Below, one piece after another: positions 35,014 through 42,951 of a stretch of DNA of 64,000 nt. A model generated the notes under the pieces. That model made no database searches. It had not been told where the DNA came from and was given only the letters and a program-made list of their open reading frames with translations. Source of the stretch: Anaerotruncus rubiinfantis (GTDB taxonomy: Bacteria > Bacillota > Clostridia > Oscillospirales > Ruminococcaceae); contig NZ_FKLA01000009.1 of NCBI RefSeq assembly GCF_900078395.1, positions 2,240,084-2,304,083 on the forward strand, read 5' to 3'. Position numbers and translations under genes: made by a program. Each line of letters begins with the position of its first letter. Positions within the stretch are counted from its first letter, which is position 1.

Positions 35014-36339
35014 TCAATCCCGGCCGCTGCGGGAAGCGGAGCGTGCGCGGTCGTCGGGCTCCTCGTCCGCGTTTTTAGAGGAGTCCCTGTCCGCCTGTTC
35101 GGAACGGTCTTTTTTCGGGGATGTTTTCTTCTTTTTGGCATCCTCCGCACGTTCCTTGTCGTCCCGGGTATCTTCCTCATCTTCGGATTCCTCCGCATCC
35201 ATATCCTCATCCTCGGAAGAGGACGCGAACGCTTCCGGATGCGCGGCAGCCCATTCGGCGTAGTCCTTCTGCTGTTTTTGCCAGATACGGTTTACGACCT
35301 CCTGCGAAACCTCATATTCCGCCGGATCGAAATCTCCATAGAGAAATTCGTGCATGATCCGCACCGCTTCCTCATGGTCGAGCATGGTCATACTGCGGCC
35401 GTCATCAGTGAGCTTGCTGCCGGCCATCCCTTTGAGCGGCATGGTCATCTGTTTAAGCTGTACACCGAGAAAGCCCGGCGCTTTCGGCACCAGTGAAGTG
35501 ATTTCTTTTTTGGTAAAATTGGTTTCCACAAGCGGCAACGCCACATTGAGCAGCGCGTCAATCTCCTTCAGATTCAGGCTTTTGGTCTGGTTGATCGCCG
35601 CCTGCAGGACGTTGCGCTGGCGCTGAACGCGCACATAATCGCTGTCTATCAGCCGCTGGCGGCCATATGCGAGCGCATCGAAGCCGTCCAGATGGTTGAG
35701 GCCCGGCTTCACGGGATGGCGCGTGGTCGAATTGGTGGGAATTTCGCCATTGAGCGCGGCGGCTTCCTGCTCGGTGAGGGTGATGTCCACGCCTCCGATC
35801 GCATCGATCAGCTGGGACGCCGAGCTCACATTGACCCGCGCATACCGGCGCACGTCGATCTCAAACTGATCGCGCACCGCCCGGAGCATCGCGTCGGCGC
35901 CGCCGAAAGCAAACGCATGGGTCAGCCAGTCCTCACCGCCCGGCGCGCCTTCTATCTCCACGCCGATCGAGCGTTCCAGGCTCACCAGCCGCGCCGTGTG
36001 TTTTTTCAGATTGAGGCTTAAAAGCATGCAGGCGTCGGCACGCGCGCCCGCCTGCAGGCCGGTTTCAAAATCCTCGCTCGTACCGCCGACTGCGCGTTCG
36101 TCGGTACCGAGCAGCAGAATGTTCAGGTATTCGAGCGCCGCGATCCCGCTCGCCTTGGTGCCATCTTCGTTTTTCCATTCCTCTTCCGCAACTTCGTTGC
36201 CGGTGTAGTTGATCCGGTCCAGTTTCGACTGAAAGTAACTCCACGCGCCAATCCCAACCAATCCGATCAGGATCAACACGCCCAAAATTGCAACCCACCA
36301 GCCGGGATTCGCCCGCCGGGGTGTCTTTTCCATATCCAT
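35014..36339 (-). CDS. LytR-CpsA-Psr (LCP) family protein with a long charged tail
   Basis: 441 residues from ATG 36339, chosen for its better-spaced AAAGG. One transmembrane helix (about 14-36), then the LCP domain from NILLLGTDERAV through RADACMLLSLNLKKHTARLVSLERSIG. LCP proteins join lipid-linked glycans to peptidoglycan. The last 75 residues are unusually rich in Asp, Glu, Lys, Arg and Ser. A consensus promoter 60 bases upstream lets this gene and everything downstream be expressed apart from the WbaP gene. Confidence 0.9.
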   Translation of the reverse strand: MDMEKTPRRANPGWWVAILGVLILIGLVGIGAWSYFQSKLDRINYTGNEVAEEEWKNEDGTKASGIAALEYLNILLLGTDERAVGGTSEDFETGLQAGARADACMLLSLNLKKHTARLVSLERSIGVEIEGAPGGEDWLTHAFAFGGADAMLRAVRDQFEIDVRRYARVNVSSASQLIDAIGGVDITLTEQEAAALNGEIPTNSTTRHPVKPGLNHLDGFDALAYGRQRLIDSDYVRVQRQRNVLQAAINQTKSLNLKEIDALLNVALPLVETNFTKKEITSLVPKAPGFLGVQLKQMTMPLKGMAGSKLTDDGRSMTMLDHEEAVRIMHEFLYGDFDPAEYEVSQEVVNRIWQKQQKDYAEWAAAHPEAFASSSEDEDMDAEESEDEEDTRDDKERAEDAKKKKTSPKKDRSEQADRDSSKNADEEPDDRARSASRSGRD

Positions 36340-36399
36340 GTGATACATCCTTTAACGACTTGGCCATTCGGCCTGTAAAGCTTCCATAAAAACGGTATG

Positions 36400-36428
36400 A
36401 TTATAGTTCGTTTGACAGGGACTGTCAA
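36400..36428 (-). promoter_or_regulatory. Consensus promoter for LCP and downstream glycan genes
   Basis: On the minus strand a perfect TTGACA (36423-36428) and TATAAT (36400-36405) are exactly 17 bases apart. Confidence 0.85.
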
Positions 36429-36488
36429 TCAGGATTTGCAGTATTTCCCTGGATTTCCTGCATTTTGGTCGCTTTTGCCATTTCTCTC

Positions 36489-37883
36489 CTAGAGATCTTC
36501 AGAGGGATTGACAATCCCTCTGGTCAGGGTCATCAACAGAATCTTGACATCCAGCATAAAAGACCAGTTCTCGATGTAAAACACGTCGCATTTCACCCGT
36601 TCAATAATCGAGGTGTCCCCACGCCAGCCGTTCACCTGTGCCCAGCCGGTGATACCCGGGCGCACAAGATGCTTGAGCATATAAAGCGGAACTTCCTCTT
36701 TGAATTTCTCTACGAAAAATGGACGTTCAGGGCGCGGGCCAACCAGGCTCATCTCCCCTTTGACCACATTGAACAGCTGCGGCAGCTCGTCGATCGAAAA
36801 TTTGCGCAGAAACGCGCCGAACCTGGTGCGCCGGTCATCCCGGCGGCTGCCCCAGGTGGTCATGTCGCCCGCGTTATCCGCCTGCATCGACCGGAATTTA
36901 TACATGGTGAAGCTCTTTTTGTTGCGTCCAATGCGCTCCTGTCTGTAGATTACCGGCCCGGGCGACGACAGGTGGATTCCCACGGCCGCCACAAGCATCA
37001 GCGGCGACAGCAGCAGGATGAGCAGAAGAGACCCGCAAAGGTCGAAGCCGCGCTTCAAAAACCGGTTGAAAAGGTTGTCGAGCGGGATACGGTGGATATT
37101 GATGAGCGGCATCCCGTCGATTTCGTCCACATATGGATGCGCCGGAAGATACTTTGCATAAAACGGCAGCAGGCTCGATTTGACCCCCTCCCGCTCGCAG
37201 ACCTCGATCACGCCTCCCAAAAGCCGGTATTCGCTGTATTCGAGCGAGATGACCACCTCGTCTGCGGCGCCGCTTCGCAGGATCGTTTCCAGCTCCCGCA
37301 GCTCCCCGAGCAGCGGCACGCCGCGTTCGCCGGTTGCGAACGGCCGGTCGCTGAGATAACCGATCACTTCATAGCCGAAATTGCGGTCGCCGGTGATCTT
37401 GTCATAGAATTCCCCGGCGATTTCATTCCATCCAACGATCAGCAGCCGGGTTAGATTCTGCCCCTGCCGGCGCAGCGAGCGCAGCGAAAGGCGTATGGCA
37501 ATGCGCACGCCCCCGGTGAGCAGGGTGTTGAGCAGCACAAAAAAGAGGATGACCATGCGTGAAATATCGATCGCCCGCATAAAGAAGCTGAGCAGGAACA
37601 AAAACGCAGCGCCGATCAGATTGACATAGGCCACCTTCTGGGTTTCGGCCACCATCGATTTATAATGGAAAACGTCATAGAGCTCAAACCCGTGGTAGAG
37701 CATGAAATAGAGCGGAAGCGCGGCCGCCAGCATCTGCAGGTAATAATCGAGCCCGAAGTTCGCCGGGTCGCCGTGCAGCACATAAAAACGCAGCGCGTAC
37801 GCGGCCAGCATCGAAAACAGCTCGGCCGCGATATCGACACATTTGAGCAGCGTTACAAAAATCCGCTGATTTTCTTTAAACAT
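36489..37883 (-). CDS. Undecaprenyl-phosphate sugar phosphotransferase (WbaP/CpsE type)
   Basis: 464 residues. Four to five N-terminal hydrophobic segments (about 15-120), a central nucleotide-fold domain (LLIVGWNEIAGEFYDKI, 140-260), then a membrane re-entrant helix and the catalytic bacterial sugar transferase domain: YRQERIGRNKKSFTMYKFRSM, LRKFSIDELPQLFNV and LVRPGITGWAQVNG. It starts repeat-unit synthesis by moving a sugar 1-phosphate to undecaprenyl phosphate. First gene of the glycan cluster. Confidence 0.94.
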   Translation of the reverse strand: MFKENQRIFVTLLKCVDIAAELFSMLAAYALRFYVLHGDPANFGLDYYLQMLAAALPLYFMLYHGFELYDVFHYKSMVAETQKVAYVNLIGAAFLFLLSFFMRAIDISRMVILFFVLLNTLLTGGVRIAIRLSLRSLRRQGQNLTRLLIVGWNEIAGEFYDKITGDRNFGYEVIGYLSDRPFATGERGVPLLGELRELETILRSGAADEVVISLEYSEYRLLGGVIEVCEREGVKSSLLPFYAKYLPAHPYVDEIDGMPLINIHRIPLDNLFNRFLKRGFDLCGSLLLILLLSPLMLVAAVGIHLSSPGPVIYRQERIGRNKKSFTMYKFRSMQADNAGDMTTWGSRRDDRRTRFGAFLRKFSIDELPQLFNVVKGEMSLVGPRPERPFFVEKFKEEVPLYMLKHLVRPGITGWAQVNGWRGDTSIIERVKCDVFYIENWSFMLDVKILLMTLTRGIVNPSEDL

Positions 37884-37941
37884 CCCGGAAAGATCCCTTC
37901 CTTATTTGCTTATGCGACATAACACAGAGGAATCCTTGGAA

Positions 37942-37969
37942 ATTATAGCGCATTTGCAGGTTCTGTCAA
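37942..37969 (-). promoter_or_regulatory. Promoter of the polysaccharide cluster
   Basis: On the minus strand TTGACA (37964-37969) and TATAAT (37942-37947) with a 16-base spacer, about 60 bases before the WbaP-like start codon. Confidence 0.82.
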
Positions 37970-38073
37970 GCTTTCTGTCGTCCGACAATCTGATTCCCGC
38001 CTATTTTAGCATGCCCGAACCACGCTCCGCAATGCTTTCCGACATTCTTCACAAATTGTTAACCAAAATCCGC

Positions 38074-38102
38074 TTGACACTGGCCAGGATGCAAGTTATG
38101 AT
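38074..38102 (+). promoter_or_regulatory. Promoter of the riboswitch-ATPase transcript
   Basis: TTGACA (38074-38079) and TATGAT (38097-38102) are separated by 17 bases. It starts a leader of about 240 bases containing the riboswitch. Confidence 0.85.
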
Positions 38103-38121
38103 TATTTTAACATCATATGGC

Positions 38122-38218
38122 GTCTGCAAAAGGGAGTAGTTTTAAGACGCTCCGCCAACATCACAGCCTTCCAAAAAAGGCTTGGCGGCGCGCACCGGCA
38201 ACGGTAACAAGACTTTTG
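38122..38218 (+). promoter_or_regulatory. yybP-ykoY (Mn2+) riboswitch aptamer
   Basis: Conserved class features are present in order: 5' AAAGGGAGTAG (38128-38138), the CGCCAACA internal segment (38153-38160), an ACCGGCAACGGT-containing arm and the 3' AACAAGACTTTT (about 38206-38217). The P1 stem is CAAAAG (38127-38132) with CTTTTG (38213-38218). Members of this class bind Mn2+ and often control P-type ATPases or exporters, exactly the gene found downstream. Confidence 0.9.
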
Positions 38219-38267
38219 GACGGGTTTGCGCAGCTTTGCGCGGATCGGTCCAAAGGTCTTTTTATTT
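38210..38267 (+). terminator. Riboswitch expression platform: intrinsic terminator
   Basis: AGACTTTTGGAC (38210-38221) pairs with GTCCAAAGGTCT (38248-38259), followed by a T-rich tail. Its 5' arm is the same stretch used as the 3' arm of aptamer stem P1, so Mn2+ binding should disrupt the terminator and turn the gene on. Confidence 0.88.
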
Positions 38268-38351
38268 TTCCCGCAAACGCATGATTGGTAAAGGCGGTAT
38301 AAATAAACGCCGCTTTTGAAACACTAGAAAATATGTAGAAGGAGATATGAC

Positions 38352-40967
38352 ATGACCAGCAAGTTTTACAGCCTGCCTCCCGAAAAGGCACTCGAGGCAA
38401 TGGAGGCGCCGCCCGGCGGGCTCTCCGCTTCCGAAGCCTCCGCAAGAATTGAAAAGCACGGCCCAAACGCACTCGCCGAAGGGCGCAAAAAAAGCATGCT
38501 CGCCGTTTTCCTGGGGCAGTTCAAAGACCTGCTCGTCATCATCCTGATCGCGGCGGCAATTATCTCGCTCGCCTCCGGGCAGGGTGAAAGCACCATCGTC
38601 ATCTTTGCTGTCATCCTGCTCAACGCCATTCTCGGAACCGTTCAGTATTTTAAGGCGGAAAAATCGCTCGAAAGCCTCAAGGCGATGTCCTCCCCGACGG
38701 CCCGGGTGCTGCGCGACGGCACGCGTGCTGAAATTCCTTCCCGGGAGGTGGTTCCGGGCGACATCCTGCTGCTCGAGGCGGGCGATCTGGTGGTCGCTGA
38801 CGGGCGCATCCTCGAAAACTTCTCGCTCAAAGTGAACGAAAGCTCGCTCACCGGTGAATCTGAAGCGGTCGAAAAACATGCCGACACGATTGAAAGCGGG
38901 CAAGTCGCGCTCGGAGACCAGAAAAATATGGTTTTTTCCGGCTCGCTCGTCACCTACGGCCGCGCGACTGTCGTGGTCACCGCGACCGGCATGGAAACCG
39001 AACTTGGCCGCATCGCGGCGCTCATGAACGCCACGCAGCAGCGCAAAACCCCGCTCCAGCAGAACCTCGACAGCTTCTCCGGAAAGCTCGCCGTCATCAT
39101 CCTCATTGTGAGCGCCATTGTGTTCGGGCTCTCGCTTTACCGGCAGATGCCGCTGCTCGACGCGCTGATGTTCGCTGTCGCGCTCGCGGTCGCCGCGATC
39201 CCTGAAGCGCTCTCCTCAATCGTCACCATCGTGCTCGCCCTCGGCACCCAGAAGATGGCCCGCCAGAATGCCATTATCAAGGATCTCAAGGCGGTCGAAA
39301 GCCTCGGTTCGGTCTCGGTCATCTGTTCGGATAAGACCGGCACCCTCACTCAGAACAAGATGACCGTACAGAAGATCTATACCGACGGCAAACTCTTTGA
39401 CGGGCAGGCGCTCGAGCTTGCGGAAAATCCGCAGCGGCAGCTTCTGAAGGCGGCCGTGCTCGCCAGCGACGCGACCACCGACGAGGAGACCGGCGCTGAG
39501 ATCGGCGACCCGACCGAAGTCGCGCTCATCCGCCTGAGCGATTATTTTGGCGTGGAGGAAAACGCTTACCGCCGGCAGCATCCGCGCCTGCGCGAACTCG
39601 CGTTCGACTCCGACCGCAAGCTGATGAGCACCCTGCATATGGATGGAGATACTCCCATCCTCTACACCAAGGGCGCGATCGACGTACTGCTTGACCGTTC
39701 GGTCAGCGTGCTCACCCGCGACGGCGTGAAGCCGCTTGACGAGGACGGAAAAGCGGATATTCTGCGGGTAAACCAGCAGCTTTCGGAACAAGGGCTGCGT
39801 GTGCTCGCGTTTGCCTGCCGCGAGATGCCCGAGGTGCGCGACCTCACTTTTGCGGATGAGGATCAATTCACCTTCATCGGCCTCATCTCGATGATCGACC
39901 CGCCGCGTCCTGAATCGGTGCAGGCGGTGGCCGACGCTTCGGCGGGCGGTATCCGCACGGTCATGATCACCGGAGACCACAAAGTCACCGCCGCCGCGAT
40001 CGCCAGACAGATCGGCATTTTCCGCGAAGACGACGTTGCGGTAGAAGGAGTTGAGCTTGACGCGATGAGCGACGAAGCGCTCGACGCGAAGCTTCCCCGC
40101 ATCTCGGTCTACGCGCGCGTCTCCCCCGAACACAAAATCCGTATCGTTTCGGCCTGGCAGCGGCGCGGCGCGATCGTCTCGATGACCGGCGACGGCGTGA
40201 ATGACGCACCCGCGCTCAAAAAAGCGGACATCGGCGTCGCAATGGGCATCACCGGGACCGAAGTGAGCAAGGACGCCGCCTCGATGATCCTGGCAGACGA
40301 CAACTTCGCCACCATCATCAAGGCGGTGGTGAACGGCCGCAACGTTTACGCAAACATCAAAAACGCCATCAAGTTCCTGCTTTCGGGCAATACCGCCGCC
40401 ATCTTCTGTGTGCTGTACACCTCACTGATGGGCCTGCCGGTGCCGTTCGCGCCGGTGCATCTGCTGTTCATCAATCTGCTCACCGACAGCCTTCCCGCCA
40501 TTGCTATCGGTATGGAGCCCGCGCGGGATGATCTCATCCGCCAAAAGCCGCGCGACCCAAAGGAACCGATCCTCAACCGGCCGCTGCTCGGCGCAATTGG
40601 CAGTCAGGGTCTGCTCATCGCCATTGTAACAATGGCCGCCTTCTACCTGGGGCTGCCCGGCGGCGCGGCGCTCGCGAGTACGATGGCCTTCTCCACCCTC
40701 ACGCTGGCGCGGCTTTTCCACGGCTTTAACTGCCGCTCAAGCCGTTCGATCTTCCGGCTGGGGCTTGCTTCAAACCCTTATTCGCTGATGGCCTTTGCCG
40801 CAGGCGTGCTGCTGCTGGCCGCCGTCCTGCTGCTGCCGTTTCTGGAGGGGCTTTTCCTGGTGGAAGCGATGTCTCCCGCACAGCTCGGCACGGTGGCGCT
40901 GCTTGCCTTCCTGCCGACCGTGTTGATCCAGGCCGGTAAGGTCATCCAGGACCGCCATGCAAAATAA
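38352..40967 (+). CDS. P-type cation-transporting ATPase, probable Mn2+/Ca2+ exporter
   Basis: 871 residues with an ideal GAAGGAG site. Actuator loop SLTGESEAV, membrane motif AAIPEALSS in TM4, phosphorylated Asp327 in CSDKTGTLTQNK, and hinge TGDGVNDAPALKKADIG. About ten transmembrane segments, P2-type (PMCA/SERCA-like). Control by a manganese riboswitch argues for export of excess Mn2+, as for riboswitch-linked P2 ATPases in lactic acid bacteria; calcium transport is the alternative. Confidence 0.93.
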   Translation: MTSKFYSLPPEKALEAMEAPPGGLSASEASARIEKHGPNALAEGRKKSMLAVFLGQFKDLLVIILIAAAIISLASGQGESTIVIFAVILLNAILGTVQYFKAEKSLESLKAMSSPTARVLRDGTRAEIPSREVVPGDILLLEAGDLVVADGRILENFSLKVNESSLTGESEAVEKHADTIESGQVALGDQKNMVFSGSLVTYGRATVVVTATGMETELGRIAALMNATQQRKTPLQQNLDSFSGKLAVIILIVSAIVFGLSLYRQMPLLDALMFAVALAVAAIPEALSSIVTIVLALGTQKMARQNAIIKDLKAVESLGSVSVICSDKTGTLTQNKMTVQKIYTDGKLFDGQALELAENPQRQLLKAAVLASDATTDEETGAEIGDPTEVALIRLSDYFGVEENAYRRQHPRLRELAFDSDRKLMSTLHMDGDTPILYTKGAIDVLLDRSVSVLTRDGVKPLDEDGKADILRVNQQLSEQGLRVLAFACREMPEVRDLTFADEDQFTFIGLISMIDPPRPESVQAVADASAGGIRTVMITGDHKVTAAAIARQIGIFREDDVAVEGVELDAMSDEALDAKLPRISVYARVSPEHKIRIVSAWQRRGAIVSMTGDGVNDAPALKKADIGVAMGITGTEVSKDAASMILADDNFATIIKAVVNGRNVYANIKNAIKFLLSGNTAAIFCVLYTSLMGLPVPFAPVHLLFINLLTDSLPAIAIGMEPARDDLIRQKPRDPKEPILNRPLLGAIGSQGLLIAIVTMAAFYLGLPGGAALASTMAFSTLTLARLFHGFNCRSSRSIFRLGLASNPYSLMAFAAGVLLLAAVLLLPFLEGLFLVEAMSPAQLGTVALLAFLPTVLIQAGKVIQDRHAK

Positions 40968-40969
40968 GC

Positions 40970-40988
40970 ATGCCGTTTACGGCATTTT
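40970..40988 (+). terminator. Short terminator-like hairpin after the ATPase gene
   Basis: ATGCCGT/ACGGCAT hairpin followed by TTTT. Weak, but positioned directly after the stop codon. A TTGACA at 40993-40998 just beyond it may be part of the next gene's promoter. Confidence 0.45.
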
Positions 40989-41069
40989 CCCTTGACATTG
41001 GGCAGGTTTCGCATTACCCTTTTAAAGGGATGATGTGTCCCGGATTTTGAGCAACATGGAGGCTTCCCA

Positions 41070-42101
41070 ATGGCAATGCACCTGAACAAAGAGCTGCCGC
41101 TTCCGGCTTTTCTCAAAGCGGAATATCCGCTGCCGGAGCGGCTCGCAAGGATAAAAGAAGAACGCGACTGTGAAATCCGTAAAATTTTCACCGGCGAATC
41201 GGACAAATTCATCGTGCTGGCCGGACCCTGTTCGGCCGACAACGAGGACGCAGTCTGCGAATACGTTTCGCGGCTGGCCAAGGTGAACGCCGAAGTTTCG
41301 GACCGGCTGATGGTGATCCCACGCATCTATACCAACAAGCCCCGCACCACCGGTGAAGGCTACAAGGGGATGCTGCACCAGCCGCAGCCGGATAAAGCGC
41401 CGAACCTGCTGGCCGGGATCATCGCGATCCGCCGGATGCACATCCGCGCGATCGCGGAAACCGGACTCACCGCCGCCGACGAGATGCTCTATCCGGAAAA
41501 CCGCAGCTATCTTGACGACCTGCTCTCTTATGAAGCGGTCGGCGCGCGCTCGGTGGAAAATCAGCAGCACCGCCTCACCGCGAGCGGCATGGATATTCCC
41601 ATCGGGATGAAAAATCCCACGAGCGGCGACTTTTCGGTCATGCTCAATTCGGTGATCGCAGCTCAGCATTCCCACAATTTCATCTACCGCGGAAACGATG
41701 TCACCACCGACGGCAACGACCTTGCCCATGTCATTTTGCGCGGCGGAGTCAACAAATACGGCCGCAGCATCCCGAACTACCACTATGAGGATCTGGTGCG
41801 CCTTTTGGAAATGTACCAAAAGCTCGACCTCAAAAACCGCGCGGTTATCGTGGATGTCAACCATTCAAATTCGAATAAACAGTTCAAGGAGCAGATCCGC
41901 ATTGTAAGCGAGGTGCTCCACAGCCGCAACTACAATCCCGATCTGAAAAAGCTGGTTAAGGGTGTGATGATCGAAAGCTACCTCGAGGAAGGCAGCCAGC
42001 CGATCGGCTCCAAACAGGTCTACGGAAAATCGATCACCGACCCATGTCTCGGCTGGGAAGATACCAAAAGGCTGCTCTACAAAATTGCGGAAAGCTGTTG
42101 A
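41070..42101 (+). CDS. 3-deoxy-7-phosphoheptulonate synthase (type I alpha, AroFGH)
   Basis: 343 residues. Conserved LAGPCSADNEDAV, RIYTNKPRTTGEGYKG, GARSVENQQHR, GMKNPTSGD and DVNHSNSNKQ with metal ligands in place. It condenses PEP and erythrose 4-phosphate as the first step of aromatic amino-acid synthesis. It lacks fused chorismate mutase and regulatory ACT domains. GGAGG is placed correctly before the ATG. Single-gene unit ended by a strong terminator. Confidence 0.95.
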   Translation: MAMHLNKELPLPAFLKAEYPLPERLARIKEERDCEIRKIFTGESDKFIVLAGPCSADNEDAVCEYVSRLAKVNAEVSDRLMVIPRIYTNKPRTTGEGYKGMLHQPQPDKAPNLLAGIIAIRRMHIRAIAETGLTAADEMLYPENRSYLDDLLSYEAVGARSVENQQHRLTASGMDIPIGMKNPTSGDFSVMLNSVIAAQHSHNFIYRGNDVTTDGNDLAHVILRGGVNKYGRSIPNYHYEDLVRLLEMYQKLDLKNRAVIVDVNHSNSNKQFKEQIRIVSEVLHSRNYNPDLKKLVKGVMIESYLEEGSQPIGSKQVYGKSITDPCLGWEDTKRLLYKIAESC

Positions 42102-42121
42102 TCCCGATGAAATCCAAATGG

Positions 42122-42153
42122 AAAGGGCCGTTCCAAACGGAACGGCCCTTTTT
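42122..42153. terminator. Bidirectional terminator between aroF-type gene and hxlR
   Basis: 13-bp perfect stem AAAGGGCCGTTCC/GGAACGGCCCTTT, four-base loop, followed by T's. Confidence 0.9.
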
Positions 42154-42161
42154 CCTTCTGC

Positions 42162-42485
42162 TTACAAGCCCGCCTTCGCCCTGTATTCGGTTCCCCAGGC
42201 AACCATCGCGTCCAGAATCGGTTTGAGGCTGTAACCTGTTTCGGTCAGCGTGTATTCGACACGCGGCGGCACCTCGGCATAGACCTTCCGGGTGAGCAGC
42301 CCGCTCGCCTCCATATCCCGCAGGTTTGCCGTCAGCACCTTCTGGGTGATATGGCCGATCGATTTTTTCAGTTCACCGAAACGTTTGGTCCCATCCAAAA
42401 GATCCCGGATGATCAGTACCTTCCAGCGGTCGCTGATCAGCATCAGGGTTGTTTCCACCGGGCAGGCCGGCAAATCCTTCTCCAT
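42162..42485 (-). CDS. HxlR family winged-helix transcriptional regulator
   Basis: 107 residues. CPVETTLMLISDRWKVLIIRDLLDG at the start and HITQKVLTANLRDMEASGLLTRKVY are diagnostic of HxlR (DUF24) regulators. The single Cys8 in the conserved N-terminal position is the usual redox-sensing residue in this family. A 16-base palindrome 22 bases upstream is a probable autoregulatory operator. The target may include the divergent short ORF. Confidence 0.92.
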   Translation of the reverse strand: MEKDLPACPVETTLMLISDRWKVLIIRDLLDGTKRFGELKKSIGHITQKVLTANLRDMEASGLLTRKVYAEVPPRVEYTLTETGYSLKPILDAMVAWGTEYRAKAGL

Positions 42486-42506
42486 CTCCGTATGCTCCTC
42501 CCAATC

Positions 42507-42522
42507 GTATCCCAGGGGATAC
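42507..42522. promoter_or_regulatory. Palindromic operator candidate upstream of hxlR
   Basis: GTATCCC-AG-GGGATAC, perfect 7-bp half sites with a two-base centre, between the divergent HxlR gene and the short ORF. Confidence 0.6.
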
Positions 42523-42709
42523 TGGCTTGTAAATGATCCCTATGACCCATTATAGGACGCCTTTTGCCCGGATGCAAGCTCATCCGGGTTCATCCCGCAT
42601 TCACAAACATTTCGCAATTCGTTATTGGGAAACACAAACCTGCTTCACAATTTGCCGGTATACTGAAAACATCAAAAACAGCACCCCAAAAGCAAGAAAG
42701 GACTCCATT

Positions 42710-42859
42710 ATGAATCAGTTTTTTGTGCGTTTTTTCCCCTCCCTCATCGAATTGCTTGGCAGCAGCAGAACAATTCTCTTTGTGAACTTCCTCTATAGAT
42801 CGGCGGACAGGCTTTCGATCCGCCTGCCGGTACGTCCCGCATATATCAGCTCTCACTGA
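42710..42859 (+). CDS. Possible 49-residue small protein
   Basis: Reading from ATG 42710 gives a 49-residue, basic and partly hydrophobic peptide starting MNQFFVRFFPSLIELLG. AAAGGA lies seven bases upstream, a TATACT sequence (about 42659-42664) lies 45 bases before, and a strong terminator follows the stop within 25 bases. These signals make a short transcript likely; whether it is translated is uncertain. I do not recognise the sequence. Confidence 0.45.
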   Translation: MNQFFVRFFPSLIELLGSSRTILFVNFLYRSADRLSIRLPVRPAYISSH

Positions 42860-42881
42860 ATGTTCCTTCCTCTCCAGCAGG

Positions 42882-42922
42882 AAAGCGTGGCCGTTTTCAG
42901 AAAGAAAACGGCCACGCTTTTT
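42882..42922. terminator. Strong terminator at the end of the short ORF and of the secreted protein gene
   Basis: 16-bp stem AAAGCGTGGCCGTTTT/AAAACGGCCACGCTTT with T's beyond. It lies between the plus-strand small ORF and the end of the minus-strand secreted protein. Confidence 0.88.
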
Positions 42923-42951
42923 GGCGCGCGAAAACCTGTAAAAGCTCTGTT

